From the IMG/VR virus record IMGVR_UViG_3300050821_017996, positions 1-35,071 of that record: 35,071 nt of DNA, one strand, 5' to 3'. Source of the DNA: a virus. Under the pieces are notes generated by a model. The model was not told the origin of the DNA, made no database searches, and was given only the letters and a program-made list of their open reading frames with translations. Within the stretch, counting starts at the first letter, position 1, and each line of letters begins with the position of its first letter. Position numbers and translations under genes: made by a program. This document shows, piece after piece, positions 23,532-30,356 of this stretch.

Positions 23532-23873
23532 CTATGCGGGCTTCCGCGATCCGTTCTTCGGCCAGCCGCCAGGCGGTGCGGTCGGATCAACCGGAGCGCC
23601 CCGCGAGAGGGCATTTGCCTCCAGCGCCACGGCCCCCTTCAGCCGCCGCGCCGGCGGGGCCTCGTCGTTGCTCATCGGCAAGAAGCCGGTGCTCTGCAAC
23701 GCGCCGGTCGTTTTCAGGAAACTGACTTCGACCTTGGCGGATTCGACGATGACCTTGGCCACCTCGGCGACGGCCTTCGCGCGCGCGAGATCCATCGGGT
23801 CGTCCTTGTCCTTCAGCCCTTCGAGCGTTTCGAACAAGTGATTACGCAGATCTTCGATCTTGTTCTGAGGCAT
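23532..23873 (-). CDS. Conserved phage hypothetical protein
   Basis: A 113-residue protein with a helical N-terminus: MPQNKIEDLRNHLFETLEGL, then DPMDLARAKAVAEVAKVIVE and SAKVEVSFLKTTG. This pattern recurs in small phage proteins near replication genes. The C-terminal part is Pro/Gly-rich and probably disordered. It overlaps the HNH gene end by 32 bases. Function unknown. Confidence 0.6.
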   Translation of the reverse strand: MPQNKIEDLRNHLFETLEGLKDKDDPMDLARAKAVAEVAKVIVESAKVEVSFLKTTGALQSTGFLPMSNDEAPPARRLKGAVALEANALSRGAPVDPTAPPGGWPKNGSRKPA

Positions 23874-24573
23874 GCGACGTTCTCCGGCGCACCTGACGGG
23901 TGAGCGCGCCCAACAGCTGAATCGTTTGCGCGAGTGACTCGGGTAACGTGTGAACGGAATTGCGGCGCATCAACTCGCGCCGGGTGTGGAGTTCCAGGTT
24001 GTCGACGTCGACGTGCCACCGATCGCGGTCTTTGAACCAGAGGCAGTGTCCCGCGGGCACCGGGCCGTGGACGCGCTCCCAGATCAGCACGTGCTCAGGT
24101 CTCCAGTTCACCGTCCATGGCACCAGCGGGACGTCCGAGATCTTCCGATAGAGATACCCGTCGACCAGCCGCGTGCTGCCGATCGGCATCCACCGCGTGC
24201 CGCGCGCGCCTTTTTTGAACTGCGTCTCTTTCATCCGGCCCGGTCCCCACCCCGGCCGGCGCAATCCTTTATTCGGGGGGACCTGGCCCGGCTTGAAGCG
24301 AAAGGCGGCGCCGACGTGATCGCCGCGCCGGAGTCGGCACGCCTCCGGACTCGCCAGATAGGCGGCGCTCTTGCGCACGCCGAGTACACCGGCCCGCGCA
24401 TAGACCGCAGTGAGGCTTCGTCGCAACGATCGCGCGAGCACGTCCGTCCGCGTATGCGGAAAGGCGCGACGGATCCGCGCATCGTCGGCTTTGCTCCAGA
24501 GACGCTTCCCCGCACGGCACAGGCAGACGTGCCCGTCGACGACCTGGCGATAGACGCCAGTCTTCGTCTTCAC
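23842..24573 (-). CDS. HNH endonuclease, homing-type
   Basis: A 243-residue protein with a GTG start overlapping the upstream stop by GTGA. The N-terminus looks like a DNA-binding helix-turn-helix (LWSKADDARIRRAFPHTRTD, then VLARSLRRSLTAVYARAGVL). The HNH-type core reads VDGYLYRKISDVPLVPWTVN, then RPEHVLIWERVHGPVPAGHC, WFKDRDRWHVDVDNLELHTR and RELMRRNSVH. This matches phage homing-type HNH nucleases with the HNH_3 layout. It is the second of four nuclease genes of HNH or homing type in the window and is probably a mobile insertion. Confidence 0.8.
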   Translation of the reverse strand: MKTKTGVYRQVVDGHVCLCRAGKRLWSKADDARIRRAFPHTRTDVLARSLRRSLTAVYARAGVLGVRKSAAYLASPEACRLRRGDHVGAAFRFKPGQVPPNKGLRRPGWGPGRMKETQFKKGARGTRWMPIGSTRLVDGYLYRKISDVPLVPWTVNWRPEHVLIWERVHGPVPAGHCLWFKDRDRWHVDVDNLELHTRRELMRRNSVHTLPESLAQTIQLLGALTRQVRRRTSHASEQDRRSA

Positions 24574-24803
24574 GCGCGTCTCCGCCCAGAGCCGCGGCTC
24601 TGGCCGAAATTCTCGGCCTGACAGAACTCCGCGAGTTCACGCCGGCCGGGAATGTTCCGCATGGCGCGATCGAGCGGTACGCATTCCGTGCAGAGCGTCT
24701 GTTCTCGGTTTGCCCACCCGCAGCCGTTCGCGCAGGGCTCGTATTCAGTGCACCGGCACCAGCGACACCGCCCCGGTTTGTCTGTGAGGTAGATCGCGCT
24801 CAT
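24570..24803 (-). CDS. Cysteine-rich zinc-binding phage protein
   Basis: A 77-residue protein coupled by ATGA to its upstream neighbour. It has GRCRWCRCTEYEPCANGCGW followed by LCTEC, a dense set of eight cysteines seen in small phage proteins that carry a CxxC-x5-CxxGC pattern. It likely binds one or two zinc ions. The function of this family is not known to me. A basic C-terminus (GQSRGSGRRRA) could contact nucleic acid. Confidence 0.65.
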   Translation of the reverse strand: MSAIYLTDKPGRCRWCRCTEYEPCANGCGWANREQTLCTECVPLDRAMRNIPGRRELAEFCQAENFGQSRGSGRRRA

Positions 24804-25135
24804 GGCCGAGCCGTGTCCTTCCCGTCCAGGTCCTGCACCGCCTCCGCGCTCCGGCGCGTCGCCCGATGATGGGTGGTCATACCGCGCTTACCCCCCCCCT
24901 CGAGATCGTCGAACAAGGACCGGGAGTCGTCGTACTGCTCGCGGGTCAGCCGATCACGCATCAGTCGCGAATGCTGCAGTCGGCGATCCAGTGACCACTG
25001 CGGCGCGCGGTCCGTCGCGTCGATCAGCGTGACGATCGCGGCGCAGGCCTTCGCGGCGCCATCACAATCGACCGAGACGTGCAGTCCTTCGAGCGCCAGG
25101 ACTCGAATCCGATCGAGCAGCCAGAGATCGTTCAC
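24800..25135 (-). CDS. Hypothetical protein
   Basis: A 111-residue protein whose GTG at 25135 overlaps the metallopeptidase stop by GTGA; longer frames from 25378 lie inside that gene. The N-terminal half is helical (LWLLDRIRVLALEGLHVSVD, then CDGAAKACAAIVTLIDATDR) and the rest is charged. A nine-base C run (24891-24899) lies in the coding region, so the C-terminal 35 residues depend on its length. No family is recognised. Confidence 0.5.
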   Translation of the reverse strand: MNDLWLLDRIRVLALEGLHVSVDCDGAAKACAAIVTLIDATDRAPQWSLDRRLQHSRLMRDRLTREQYDDSRSLFDDLEGGGKRGMTTHHRATRRSAEAVQDLDGKDTARP

Positions 25136-25902
25136 CGGCCCGACTCCGCCGGGACGCCCGGCTCGATCGGCGCCTCGAACTGGAGCCCGTCGTCGGTGGC
25201 CACGCGCACATGATCCGGACAGGTGGGGCGCCCGGCCGGGCCTGTGGCCGCCGCCTGCAAGATGGCCCAGACCTCCGCCTCGCGCCGTTCGGCCTCCGTC
25301 CACTGCGCAATCACGTCGATCGAGACGACGGCGCCGGCGGCGAGTAACGCCTCGCGGACTCGTGTGTACCCGACCCATTCGTGCGCCCGTGATCGGGCGC
25401 GGTCGAGCCGCTCGGCAAAGACCTGCAGGTCGCGCTTCCAGGCGCCATAGCGTTCGGCGATGCAGGCAAAGTCTTCCACGTCATGCTTGCGAATCCGATA
25501 CACGACGCGTCCGCGTTCGTTCTCGACGGGATCGCCGTGGTCATCCAGTTTCACCGACGCGTGCTCCAGTTCATGATCGAGCAGCGCGCGTCGTTGCAGG
25601 TCGGTCGTGAGCGGGTCGAGCCAGAATTCTTGCCGTAACAAAATCACGAAGTCGTACGCGAGCAAGTCGGCCACTTCTCGTTCGAGCTCGGACACCTTGC
25701 GACACTGCCCCAGCGTCACGTGTCCGTCGGCATCCGGCGTCCAGCTCGTTTGCCAGGCCAAGGCGATGCGCGCGTCGGCAATCTCGCGGTGATGCGCATC
25801 GACGAGTTGCTGGAGCAGCGCATACATCGACTGACCGACATCGGAATCCGGACGCAGGAAGCGATACGGCACGGTTGGAGGTTTCTGAATCTTCATCGTC
25901 AT
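25132..25902 (-). CDS. Putative phage metallopeptidase (HExxH)
   Basis: A 256-residue protein preceded by AGGTGACGC. The zinc-peptidase motif HELEH occurs at residues 110-114 within LQRRALLDHELEHASVKLDD. Other family features are YDFVILLRQEFWLDPLT before it and VVYRIRKHDVEDFACIAERY after it, which match the PhageMetallopep-type (Pfam PF18894) proteins. It may cleave a host or phage protein, or a protein bound to DNA; the target is unknown. The C-terminal 90 residues are less conserved in character. Confidence 0.75.
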   Translation of the reverse strand: MTMKIQKPPTVPYRFLRPDSDVGQSMYALLQQLVDAHHREIADARIALAWQTSWTPDADGHVTLGQCRKVSELEREVADLLAYDFVILLRQEFWLDPLTTDLQRRALLDHELEHASVKLDDHGDPVENERGRVVYRIRKHDVEDFACIAERYGAWKRDLQVFAERLDRARSRAHEWVGYTRVREALLAAGAVVSIDVIAQWTEAERREAEVWAILQAAATGPAGRPTCPDHVRVATDDGLQFEAPIEPGVPAESGR

Positions 25903-25905
25903 GCG

Positions 25906-26484
25906 TCACCTCGCGAGTTCAAAGAGAGACTGGTCCCGGAACAACGGTTGATCGCGCGGCAGCAGGCCAATCCCCGCACTCGCTTCCACCCAGACATCGC
26001 AATGCGGCGGCTCCGGTTGGCCGTTCACGATCGCGACGTAGCGTTTCATCACGACCAGGTCGACGACCTGGCTGTCATCGCGATACGCAATTTTCGTGAG
26101 CGAGTCTTCGACCACGCGGAGACACTTCGAGGCATCGGGCTTCGTGAGATGTGGCGGCGTCGCGGCGCCCGGCCGGGTGTACTTACCGGTGAGATACTTC
26201 GCCGGCCGCGGAAAGTAAAACGCAATCGTCAGCCGCGCGCCGCACTCGAGGAGGCCGCGTTCATCCGCCGGCAACGCCTCGATCGCATGGCTCGCCGCTT
26301 CGGCCAGGAGCGCTTGCCAGCCTTTCGTTTTGGGATTGTCGTTCGTCGTGCTCGTGAGCAAGATCGGCTTGCCGTGCTTATTCAGGAGTAGCTCGCCTGT
26401 GGATTTATTCTTCGCATAGAACCCCCAACTTCGCGTCGAGCCCTTGGTCTGGGCCACACCCATCGTGCGGAAATAGAGCTGCAC
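25906..26484 (-). CDS. RusA-like Holliday junction resolvase
   Basis: A 192-residue protein with a GTG start. The conserved RusA core is LTIAFYFPRPAKYLTGKYTR, then PHLTKPDASKCLRVVEDSLT and KIAYRDDSQVVDLVVMKRYV. The acidic catalytic residues are in KPDASK (115-120), VVED and YRDD (134-137), with a supporting lysine near 147. It resolves branched DNA made in replication and recombination before packaging. The N-terminal VAQTKGSTRSWGFY segment is the usual RusA opening. It sits between a metallopeptidase and the plus-strand island. Confidence 0.85.
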   Translation of the reverse strand: MQLYFRTMGVAQTKGSTRSWGFYAKNKSTGELLLNKHGKPILLTSTTNDNPKTKGWQALLAEAASHAIEALPADERGLLECGARLTIAFYFPRPAKYLTGKYTRPGAATPPHLTKPDASKCLRVVEDSLTKIAYRDDSQVVDLVVMKRYVAIVNGQPEPPHCDVWVEASAGIGLLPRDQPLFRDQSLFELAR

Positions 26485-26485
26485 G

Positions 26486-26884
26486 CTAGTTGCCTCGCTC
26501 GAGAAACCAATGCGGAATTCCGCCGTCCGTCACGAACATCAGTTCCGGTGTCTGGGTGCTCTGCGCGATGAACCTCCAGGCGCGGAGCACGGCATCGGCC
26601 ATCGCGTCGCCGCTGCGATAGCGCGCATGAATGTGCGTCACCGCGTCTTCACGAATCGACACCGACAGATGCGTGCCCACACGTCCATCCGGCAAGCGAT
26701 CCAAACTCACGATCAACCGCCAGCCATCCGGCGTATCGAAGACATGCCGCGGATCGCTACTCGGTGCCGCTCGCAGTCCGCGACTCACCGCGAGTTCGTC
26801 GACCACGTCCGCAACGGCGGCCGGATATCGAGCCCGCAGCGCAGTGAGGCCTTCGACGGACACGGGGACGCGTGGGTAACTCAC
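26486..26884 (-). CDS. Hypothetical protein
   Basis: The GTG at 26884 is preceded by AAAGGTGG at a 4-base spacing and is the preferred start; an ATG at 26908 would add 8 residues but lacks a ribosome-binding site and sits in the divergent promoter. The 132-residue product begins VSYPRVPVSVEGLTALRARY, has GWRLIVSLDRLPDGRVGTHL and HLSVSIREDAVTHIHARY, and ends with LMFVTDGGIPHWFLERGN. It looks like a small alpha/beta domain but is not recognised. Confidence 0.6.
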   Translation of the reverse strand: MSYPRVPVSVEGLTALRARYPAAVADVVDELAVSRGLRAAPSSDPRHVFDTPDGWRLIVSLDRLPDGRVGTHLSVSIREDAVTHIHARYRSGDAMADAVLRAWRFIAQSTQTPELMFVTDGGIPHWFLERGN

Positions 26885-26901
26885 GCTGCCACCTTTTTGT
26901 A

Positions 26902-26930
26902 TTGACATTTCATCATGGCGTAGCTACAAT
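26902..26930 (+). promoter_or_regulatory. Sigma70-type promoter for the plus-strand pair
   Basis: TTGACA (26902-26907), a 17-base spacer, then TACAAT (26925-26930): a perfect -35 and a one-mismatch -10 at ideal spacing. The ATG at 26937 begins 7 bases after the -10, where transcription should start, so the first gene would be leaderless. Confidence 0.8.
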
Positions 26931-26936
26931 TAACTT

Positions 26937-27143
26937 ATGACTGACCCGTTCCGCGACATGTTCGAGGCGCTGAAGCAGACTGCGGAGGGCGTCGTCCAAG
27001 CGATGAATGGCGTTAAGAAGATGGCGGACGCCGCCCTCCTCGCGCGCGATGAACACGAAGATCTCCGGGAGACCGTGCAACGCCTCGAAGCGCTCGTCCT
27101 CGATCTCGTGCGGCGATTGCCGCCGCCGGAACACCCGGTCTGA
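26937..27143 (+). CDS. Small helical protein, leaderless
   Basis: A 68-residue protein on the plus strand, against almost all other genes. It is strongly helical: DPFRDMFEALKQTAEGVVQA, then KMADAALLARDEHEDLRETV and QRLEALVLDLVRRL. No ribosome-binding site precedes it and the promoter places the start of transcription at or near its ATG. It may be a small coiled-coil partner of the BrnA-like protein encoded just after it, or an autonomous early repressor or anti-repressor. No family is recognised. Confidence 0.65.
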   Translation: MTDPFRDMFEALKQTAEGVVQAMNGVKKMADAALLARDEHEDLRETVQRLEALVLDLVRRLPPPEHPV

Positions 27144-27167
27144 TAACCCGCACGGAGCGATACGACA

Positions 27168-27479
27168 ATGCGAGCAAAGCCAGCGTCCGGCGTCCCGGAC
27201 GAAGAAAATCCGGAATGGACCGCTGAGGACTTCGCCCACGCGAAACCCTTTGCCGAGGTGTTCCCGGATCTCGCCGCGAAGGAGATCGCGAAGCGTGGAC
27301 GTGGTCCGCAAAAGGCCCCGACCAAACGCATGGTCAGCTTGCGCCTCGATCCGGACGTCCTCGCGCGGTGGCGGGCCAGTGGGGCAGGCTGGCAACGCCG
27401 CATCAATGACACCCTGGCGCGCCATGCGCCGCGGCGACGCCGGACGCCGGCGGCGAGGTCGCGCGCGAAAACGTCGTAA
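27168..27479 (+). CDS. BrnA-type antitoxin-like DNA-binding protein
   Basis: A 103-residue plus-strand protein preceded by GGAG. It has the BrnA signature: NPEWTAEDFAHAKPFAEVFP, then GRGPQKAPTKRMVSLRLDPD and VLARWRASGAGWQRRINDTL, with a ribbon-helix-helix near residues 52-87 and a basic C-terminal tail. BrnA normally represses its own operon and neutralises the RNase BrnT, but no BrnT-like gene is adjacent: the partner is a short helical protein. It may thus act as a phage regulator rather than a toxin-antitoxin antitoxin. Confidence 0.75.
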   Translation: MRAKPASGVPDEENPEWTAEDFAHAKPFAEVFPDLAAKEIAKRGRGPQKAPTKRMVSLRLDPDVLARWRASGAGWQRRINDTLARHAPRRRRTPAARSRAKTS

Positions 27480-27489
27480 CCGATCGCAG

Positions 27490-27705
27490 TCATGCCGCCA
27501 CCGGATCCGGCGTCCAGCCGTGGCCACACCAGGTGCAGCTGCGGCGGCGGACGCCACGTGTCATGTATTCGATCGCCCCGCGCTGGCCGCAGTTCGGGCA
27601 CTGGGCCGCGGTGAGATCGGCCGCCAGTTGTCGGTTCGACGGGAGCTTCATCATGTTGCGTTTGCCCGCCGGACGGATGCCAAGCTTCTCGTTGATCGAC
27701 GTCAT
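27490..27705 (-). CDS. Small zinc-ribbon protein
   Basis: A 71-residue protein. After MMKLPSNRQLAADLTAAQ comes CPNCGQRGAIEYMTRGVRRR and then SCTWCGHGW, a two-CxxC zinc ribbon with a treble-clef-like spacing. This small family is common in phage replication regions. It may begin at the second methionine pair (MMKLPSN) instead of the first, though a GAGG lies before the first ATG. Confidence 0.65.
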   Translation of the reverse strand: MTSINEKLGIRPAGKRNMMKLPSNRQLAADLTAAQCPNCGQRGAIEYMTRGVRRRSCTWCGHGWTPDPVAA

Positions 27706-27708
27706 ACC

Positions 27709-28026
27709 TCAGCCCTCTTCGCCGACTTCCCGATCACCGATCTGTTTCGTCTTCGCGTCGAGCGGCGCATACTCCTTACCCTTGAACGTCTGTGTCAGTC
27801 GCGCCATCGTCTCCGTGATGGCGACTGTCTCCGCGGCCCGATCCGGCAACGGCAGTAGATCGACCGGTACGGGTTCGTCGGCGCACTCACGACAGCGCAC
27901 CTTCGTCAACGTGCTCCGGGGAGGCGCACGCCCCAACGTCAAGACGAGCACGGGATCGCTCACGTTCATCAGGTTCCCGCAGCAGCCACACCGCCGCCGA
28001 ATAGCGATCCGTGTCCACGTTCTCAC
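27709..28026 (-). CDS. Zinc-finger-like protein
   Basis: A 105-residue protein with a GTG start overlapping the upstream stop by GTGA. It has RRRCGCCGNLMNVSDPVLVL followed by TKVRCRECADEPVPVDLLPL: two cysteine pairs about 30 residues apart that may bind zinc. The C-terminal half is helical and charged. Unassigned family; it lies between the helicase-loader-like and zinc-ribbon genes. Confidence 0.55.
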   Translation of the reverse strand: MRTWTRIAIRRRCGCCGNLMNVSDPVLVLTLGRAPPRSTLTKVRCRECADEPVPVDLLPLPDRAAETVAITETMARLTQTFKGKEYAPLDAKTKQIGDREVGEEG

Positions 28027-28751
28027 GGCTCCGGCTCGAGCGGCACGCGCCGCGCAATGAGGCGGAGTGGCTCCATCGCGGTCACCGGTTGGTCGGCCGG
28101 GGTGTCCTCCCGCGTCTCGAGAGCGCGCGCCACGTTCTGCCGCCAGATCTCGCGCTCTTCCTCGCTGGTTGCGGCCAGGCGCCGCCGAACGGACGCGGGT
28201 AACTGCGGCACGTCGCCAGCTGGGAGCTGCCGAGCCGTGCCCGGCCTCGGCTCATCCCAACCCGTTTCGTAGTTCTTCCGCGCGCAAAAGCCCTCGAGCG
28301 TGACGCCGTGTGTGAGGCCACGGTCCCGATAACTGCGATAGACGCGCTCGAATTCCCGCCGCTTCGCCACCCAGAGCTCGGGCGAGAGATCGGCGCCACA
28401 GGCCTGTTCCCACGATCTGAAGATCGCCACGAGGGTGGCGGCGATCGCCCCGTCCTGAAACGTCGGCGATTGGTAGGCGCCCACGACGCGAGCCTGGCGC
28501 TTGTATTCGAGCCACGCCTGCTCGATCGCGTTCGAGTCGTCGGGCACGATCAGCGCGCGGAGTTCCGCCGGGCGCGGCATGAAGGTCTTCGTCCGGCTCG
28601 CCATCTCCAGCGCCTGGAGGCAGTCGATCAAGGGGAGATCTCGGAGCGCATCGAAGTACAGCATCTGGGCGGCGTCCGAGAATTCCCGCTCGAAGACTTC
28701 CGCCACGGCGGACAGGGCAACGAGAAACTGCGGAGCGTCGTGCGGCGTCAT
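28023..28751 (-). CDS. Putative helicase loader / replication protein
   Basis: The TGATG junction places the ATG at 28751, just after the replication protein stop; a GTG one codon earlier is also possible. The N-terminal domain (QFLVALSAVAEVFEREFSDA, then MLYFDALRDLPLIDCLQALE and MPRPAELRALIVPDD) resembles G39P-type loader/inhibitor domains that bind replicative helicase. The middle (SPTFQDGAIAATLVAIFRSW, then ELWVAKRREFERVYRSYRD) is helical; the C-terminus is Pro/Arg-rich. Directly after a DUF1376 replication protein this is a common arrangement. The assignment is by pattern and position. Confidence 0.55.
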   Translation of the reverse strand: MTPHDAPQFLVALSAVAEVFEREFSDAAQMLYFDALRDLPLIDCLQALEMASRTKTFMPRPAELRALIVPDDSNAIEQAWLEYKRQARVVGAYQSPTFQDGAIAATLVAIFRSWEQACGADLSPELWVAKRREFERVYRSYRDRGLTHGVTLEGFCARKNYETGWDEPRPGTARQLPAGDVPQLPASVRRRLAATSEEEREIWRQNVARALETREDTPADQPVTAMEPLRLIARRVPLEPEP

Positions 28752-29422
28752 CACTTCCCCCGAGCCTGAATCTGCGCCGCCGCGCGCGCGGCCGCTGCCA
28801 GGTTTCGCTTCAGGCGTGGCGACCCTTTCAAGAGCGGACCGGCCTCCGAGCCTGATTTCTTTAAGGCTGCCGCCGAATTTCCGTGAGGGGCGGCCCCCTT
28901 GAGGGGGCTCCCGCCGACGGCGGGTGGGGGTGGATCAGCGCGTCCGTTGTGTGGACGCGCTGAACCGGATCCGGAGATCGGATCCGGAGACGGAGACGGA
29001 GACGGAGACGGAGACGGAGACGGAGAATCGGGTTTGTTATGGCTGGTGTTATCAGCCGCGTTAGCGCGTGCGTTATGGTGCGCGTTACCGGCCCCGTTAT
29101 GTTTTGCGTGGCGATTACGGTAGTTCCGTTGGTTCTCTGATCGCCGGGCGGATTCCGCCAGCACGCTGTCGAGCGTCTCGTTGTGCCAGCCGTCCGGCTT
29201 CCGTTGAAACCGGCGCATGACCGCGGCCCGGACCGTTTCCCACTTCAGGGCATCGCCGCACGCTTTCGCGAGCACGCGCTCGTCGGTCGGCAGCGGACCG
29301 CCGCGAAGACTGGCTTCATCCAGGAGGTTACGGTACGCGCCTTGTTCCTCGAGCGTCATATCCGTATACGCCGTGCTCTTCCGCCAGCGATCTACCCACC
29401 ACCACAAGCCTGTCAACCGCAT
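28751..29422 (-). CDS. DUF1376-type replisome-organizer protein
   Basis: A 223-residue protein. The N-terminal domain (YTDMTLEEQGAYRNLLDEAS, then GGPLPTDERVLAKACGDALK and WHNETLDSVLAE) matches DUF1376 / replisome-organizer N-domains that bind the phage origin. The middle is a low-complexity linker with a run of Ser-Pro repeats, encoded by the hexanucleotide repeat, and the C-terminal part is basic. It probably binds DNA to start replication together with the next gene product. Confidence 0.75.
   Translation of the reverse strand: MRLTGLWWWVDRWRKSTAYTDMTLEEQGAYRNLLDEASLRGGPLPTDERVLAKACGDALKWETVRAAVMRRFQRKPDGWHNETLDSVLAESARRSENQRNYRNRHAKHNGAGNAHHNARANAADNTSHNKPDSPSPSPSPSPSPSPDPISGSGSARPHNGRADPPPPAVGGSPLKGAAPHGNSAAALKKSGSEAGPLLKGSPRLKRNLAAAARAAAQIQARGK
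28986..29027. repeat. Hexanucleotide tandem repeat (GGAGAC), seven copies
   Basis: Six GGAGAC units plus one GGAGAA lie in frame in the DUF1376-type gene and encode the Ser-Pro repeats of its linker. Copy number changes would lengthen or shorten the linker without a frameshift. Confidence 0.9.
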
Positions 29423-29479
29423 ACCCCGCGCAACCCTTCTCTCGCGCCCTGGCCGTCTGAACTTCCGAGATCGCGTGAA

Positions 29480-29507
29480 GCCGGCGCGCCCTTATGAACG
29501 CGCCGGC
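29480..29507. terminator. GC-rich hairpin before the DUF1376-type gene
   Basis: A perfect 9-bp inverted repeat (GCCGGCGCG / CGCGCCGGC) with a 10-base loop lies in the 107-base gap between the 98-residue gene and the DUF1376-type gene. No T-run follows on the minus strand. It may be a weak terminator or a regulatory mRNA structure. Confidence 0.45.
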
Positions 29508-29529
29508 CCGAACCTCTGCCTCCTATCTA

Positions 29530-29826
29530 CTAGGTCCTGCGGTTCCGCAACTCCTGCGCCTGCAAGTTCGGCAGCACGCGCGGATCCGTCGCCCGCGATT
29601 CCTCAAACGACGCGATCAAAAACTCGCCATCCTTGTCGACGCCGACCAGACTCGGAGAGTGGCCGATCCAGTCGCAGGTTTGCAGGAACATGACCTGCTC
29701 ACCGGTGTCCTTGATGATGCCCTCGGTGGGGAACGGGAGCGCGCTAGTGGTTCCCAGGAGCTGCTGCTGCTGACTGGACCCCTGAGCCTGATCACCTTGC
29801 GCGCGCTGTTTGCCAAGTCGATACAT
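29530..29826 (-). CDS. Hypothetical protein
   Basis: The ATG at 29826 follows AGGAGGT at a 4-base spacing, a strong ribosome-binding site, so it is preferred over the in-frame start at 29889. The 98-residue product has a Gln-rich start (KQRAQGDQAQGSSQQQQLLG) and a mixed alpha/beta part (EQVMFLQTCDWIGHSPSLVG, then VDKDGEFLIASFEESRATD). It is not recognised. An isolated gene with its own upstream AT-rich region, it may be expressed separately from its neighbours. Confidence 0.6.
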   Translation of the reverse strand: MYRLGKQRAQGDQAQGSSQQQQLLGTTSALPFPTEGIIKDTGEQVMFLQTCDWIGHSPSLVGVDKDGEFLIASFEESRATDPRVLPNLQAQELRNRRT

Positions 29827-29860
29827 AGTTACCTCCTGCCTGTCACTCTTTCTCTCACGT

Positions 29861-29937
29861 CCTGACGGGATTGTCAGGGAGCGCCTCACGTCAACTCATG
29901 AACTATCTCGAACTAATGAAATGCCAATGAAAACTAA
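29861..29937. promoter_or_regulatory. AT-rich intergenic region with inverted repeat
   Basis: CCTGAC-gggatt-GTCAGG (29861-29878) is a 6-bp perfect inverted repeat that could be an operator. The adjacent 29884-29937 is AT-rich with repeated AACTAAT/AACTAT-like words. It is the most AT-rich part of the right half and may hold a promoter or replication-related site; I see no clear -35/-10 pair. Confidence 0.4.
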
Positions 29938-30114
29938 TCACTCGTAACTGCCTTCGTCTTCGTCCCAGTCGTCCGGATAGTCAGTTACCTCACTGTCGTC
30001 GCGGTCGTCGCAGTGTTCACACTGGGCTTCAGCGTCGGTGTGCTCGAAGACAATGTCGTCGATGTCACCTCGGCAGTAACAGACGATGCCGCATTCCGGA
30101 CAACAATGGGCCAT
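29938..30114 (-). CDS. Small cysteine- and acid-rich protein
   Basis: A 58-residue frame from the ATG at 30114. It has MAHCCPECGIVCYCRGDIDD, then AEAQCEHCDDRDDS and a very acidic end (YPDDWDEDEGSYE). The CCxxC / CYC / CxxC arrangement recurs in small phage zinc-binding proteins and gives the best support. It overlaps the C-terminal part of the upstream 123-residue frame by 130 bases in another frame; the cysteine pattern suggests that this frame is the real one in the overlap. Confidence 0.6.
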   Translation of the reverse strand: MAHCCPECGIVCYCRGDIDDIVFEHTDAEAQCEHCDDRDDSEVTDYPDDWDEDEGSYE

Positions 30115-30356
30115 GACATCATCCCGTGCTCAGCGCCGTTTCGCATGCGCGTGCCCCGCGCTCGTGTTCGAGCCTCTCGTTGCTGTGCCCGAAAGAGATC
30201 GGCCTTGTCGAGGTCATGCGCGGCCGCGGCGATGAACCCGACGCGGCGCACCTCCTCGATCAGTGCCACCAGGATCGCGAGCGCTGGTGCGCCTGCGTGG
30301 ATCTGCTCTGCGGTGAGCCCTTCGAGCCGGGACCGAAACGTCGGCTTCTTCTTCAT
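29985..30356 (-). CDS. Hypothetical protein with atypical C-terminus
   Basis: A 123-residue protein from the ATG at 30356 (ATGA overlap). The first 80 residues look like a normal protein: RSRLEGLTAEQIHAGAPALA, then ILVALIEEVRRVGFIAAAAH and DLDKADLFRAQQRE. The last 40 are Ser/Thr-rich and overlap the cysteine-rich gene in another frame, so they may be out-of-frame translation. The natural end could be nearer 30110 if a base was lost. No family is recognised. Confidence 0.5.
   Translation of the reverse strand: MKKKPTFRSRLEGLTAEQIHAGAPALAILVALIEEVRRVGFIAAAAHDLDKADLFRAQQREARTRARGTRMRNGAEHGMMSWPIVVRNAASSVTAEVTSTTLSSSTPTLKPSVNTATTATTVR

Noticed and set aside
22227-23903. 558-codon plus-strand frame opposite the J-domain and winged-helix genes
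   Set aside because: Antisense to recognised J-domain and regulator genes and lacking any motif.
27168-27479. Complete BrnT/BrnA toxin-antitoxin module
   Set aside because: Only the BrnA-like part is recognised; the neighbour at 26937-27143 does not resemble BrnT in length or motifs.
28986-29027. CRISPR-like or origin iteron array
   Set aside because: The hexamer repeat is in frame, encodes Ser-Pro repeats and has no spacers.
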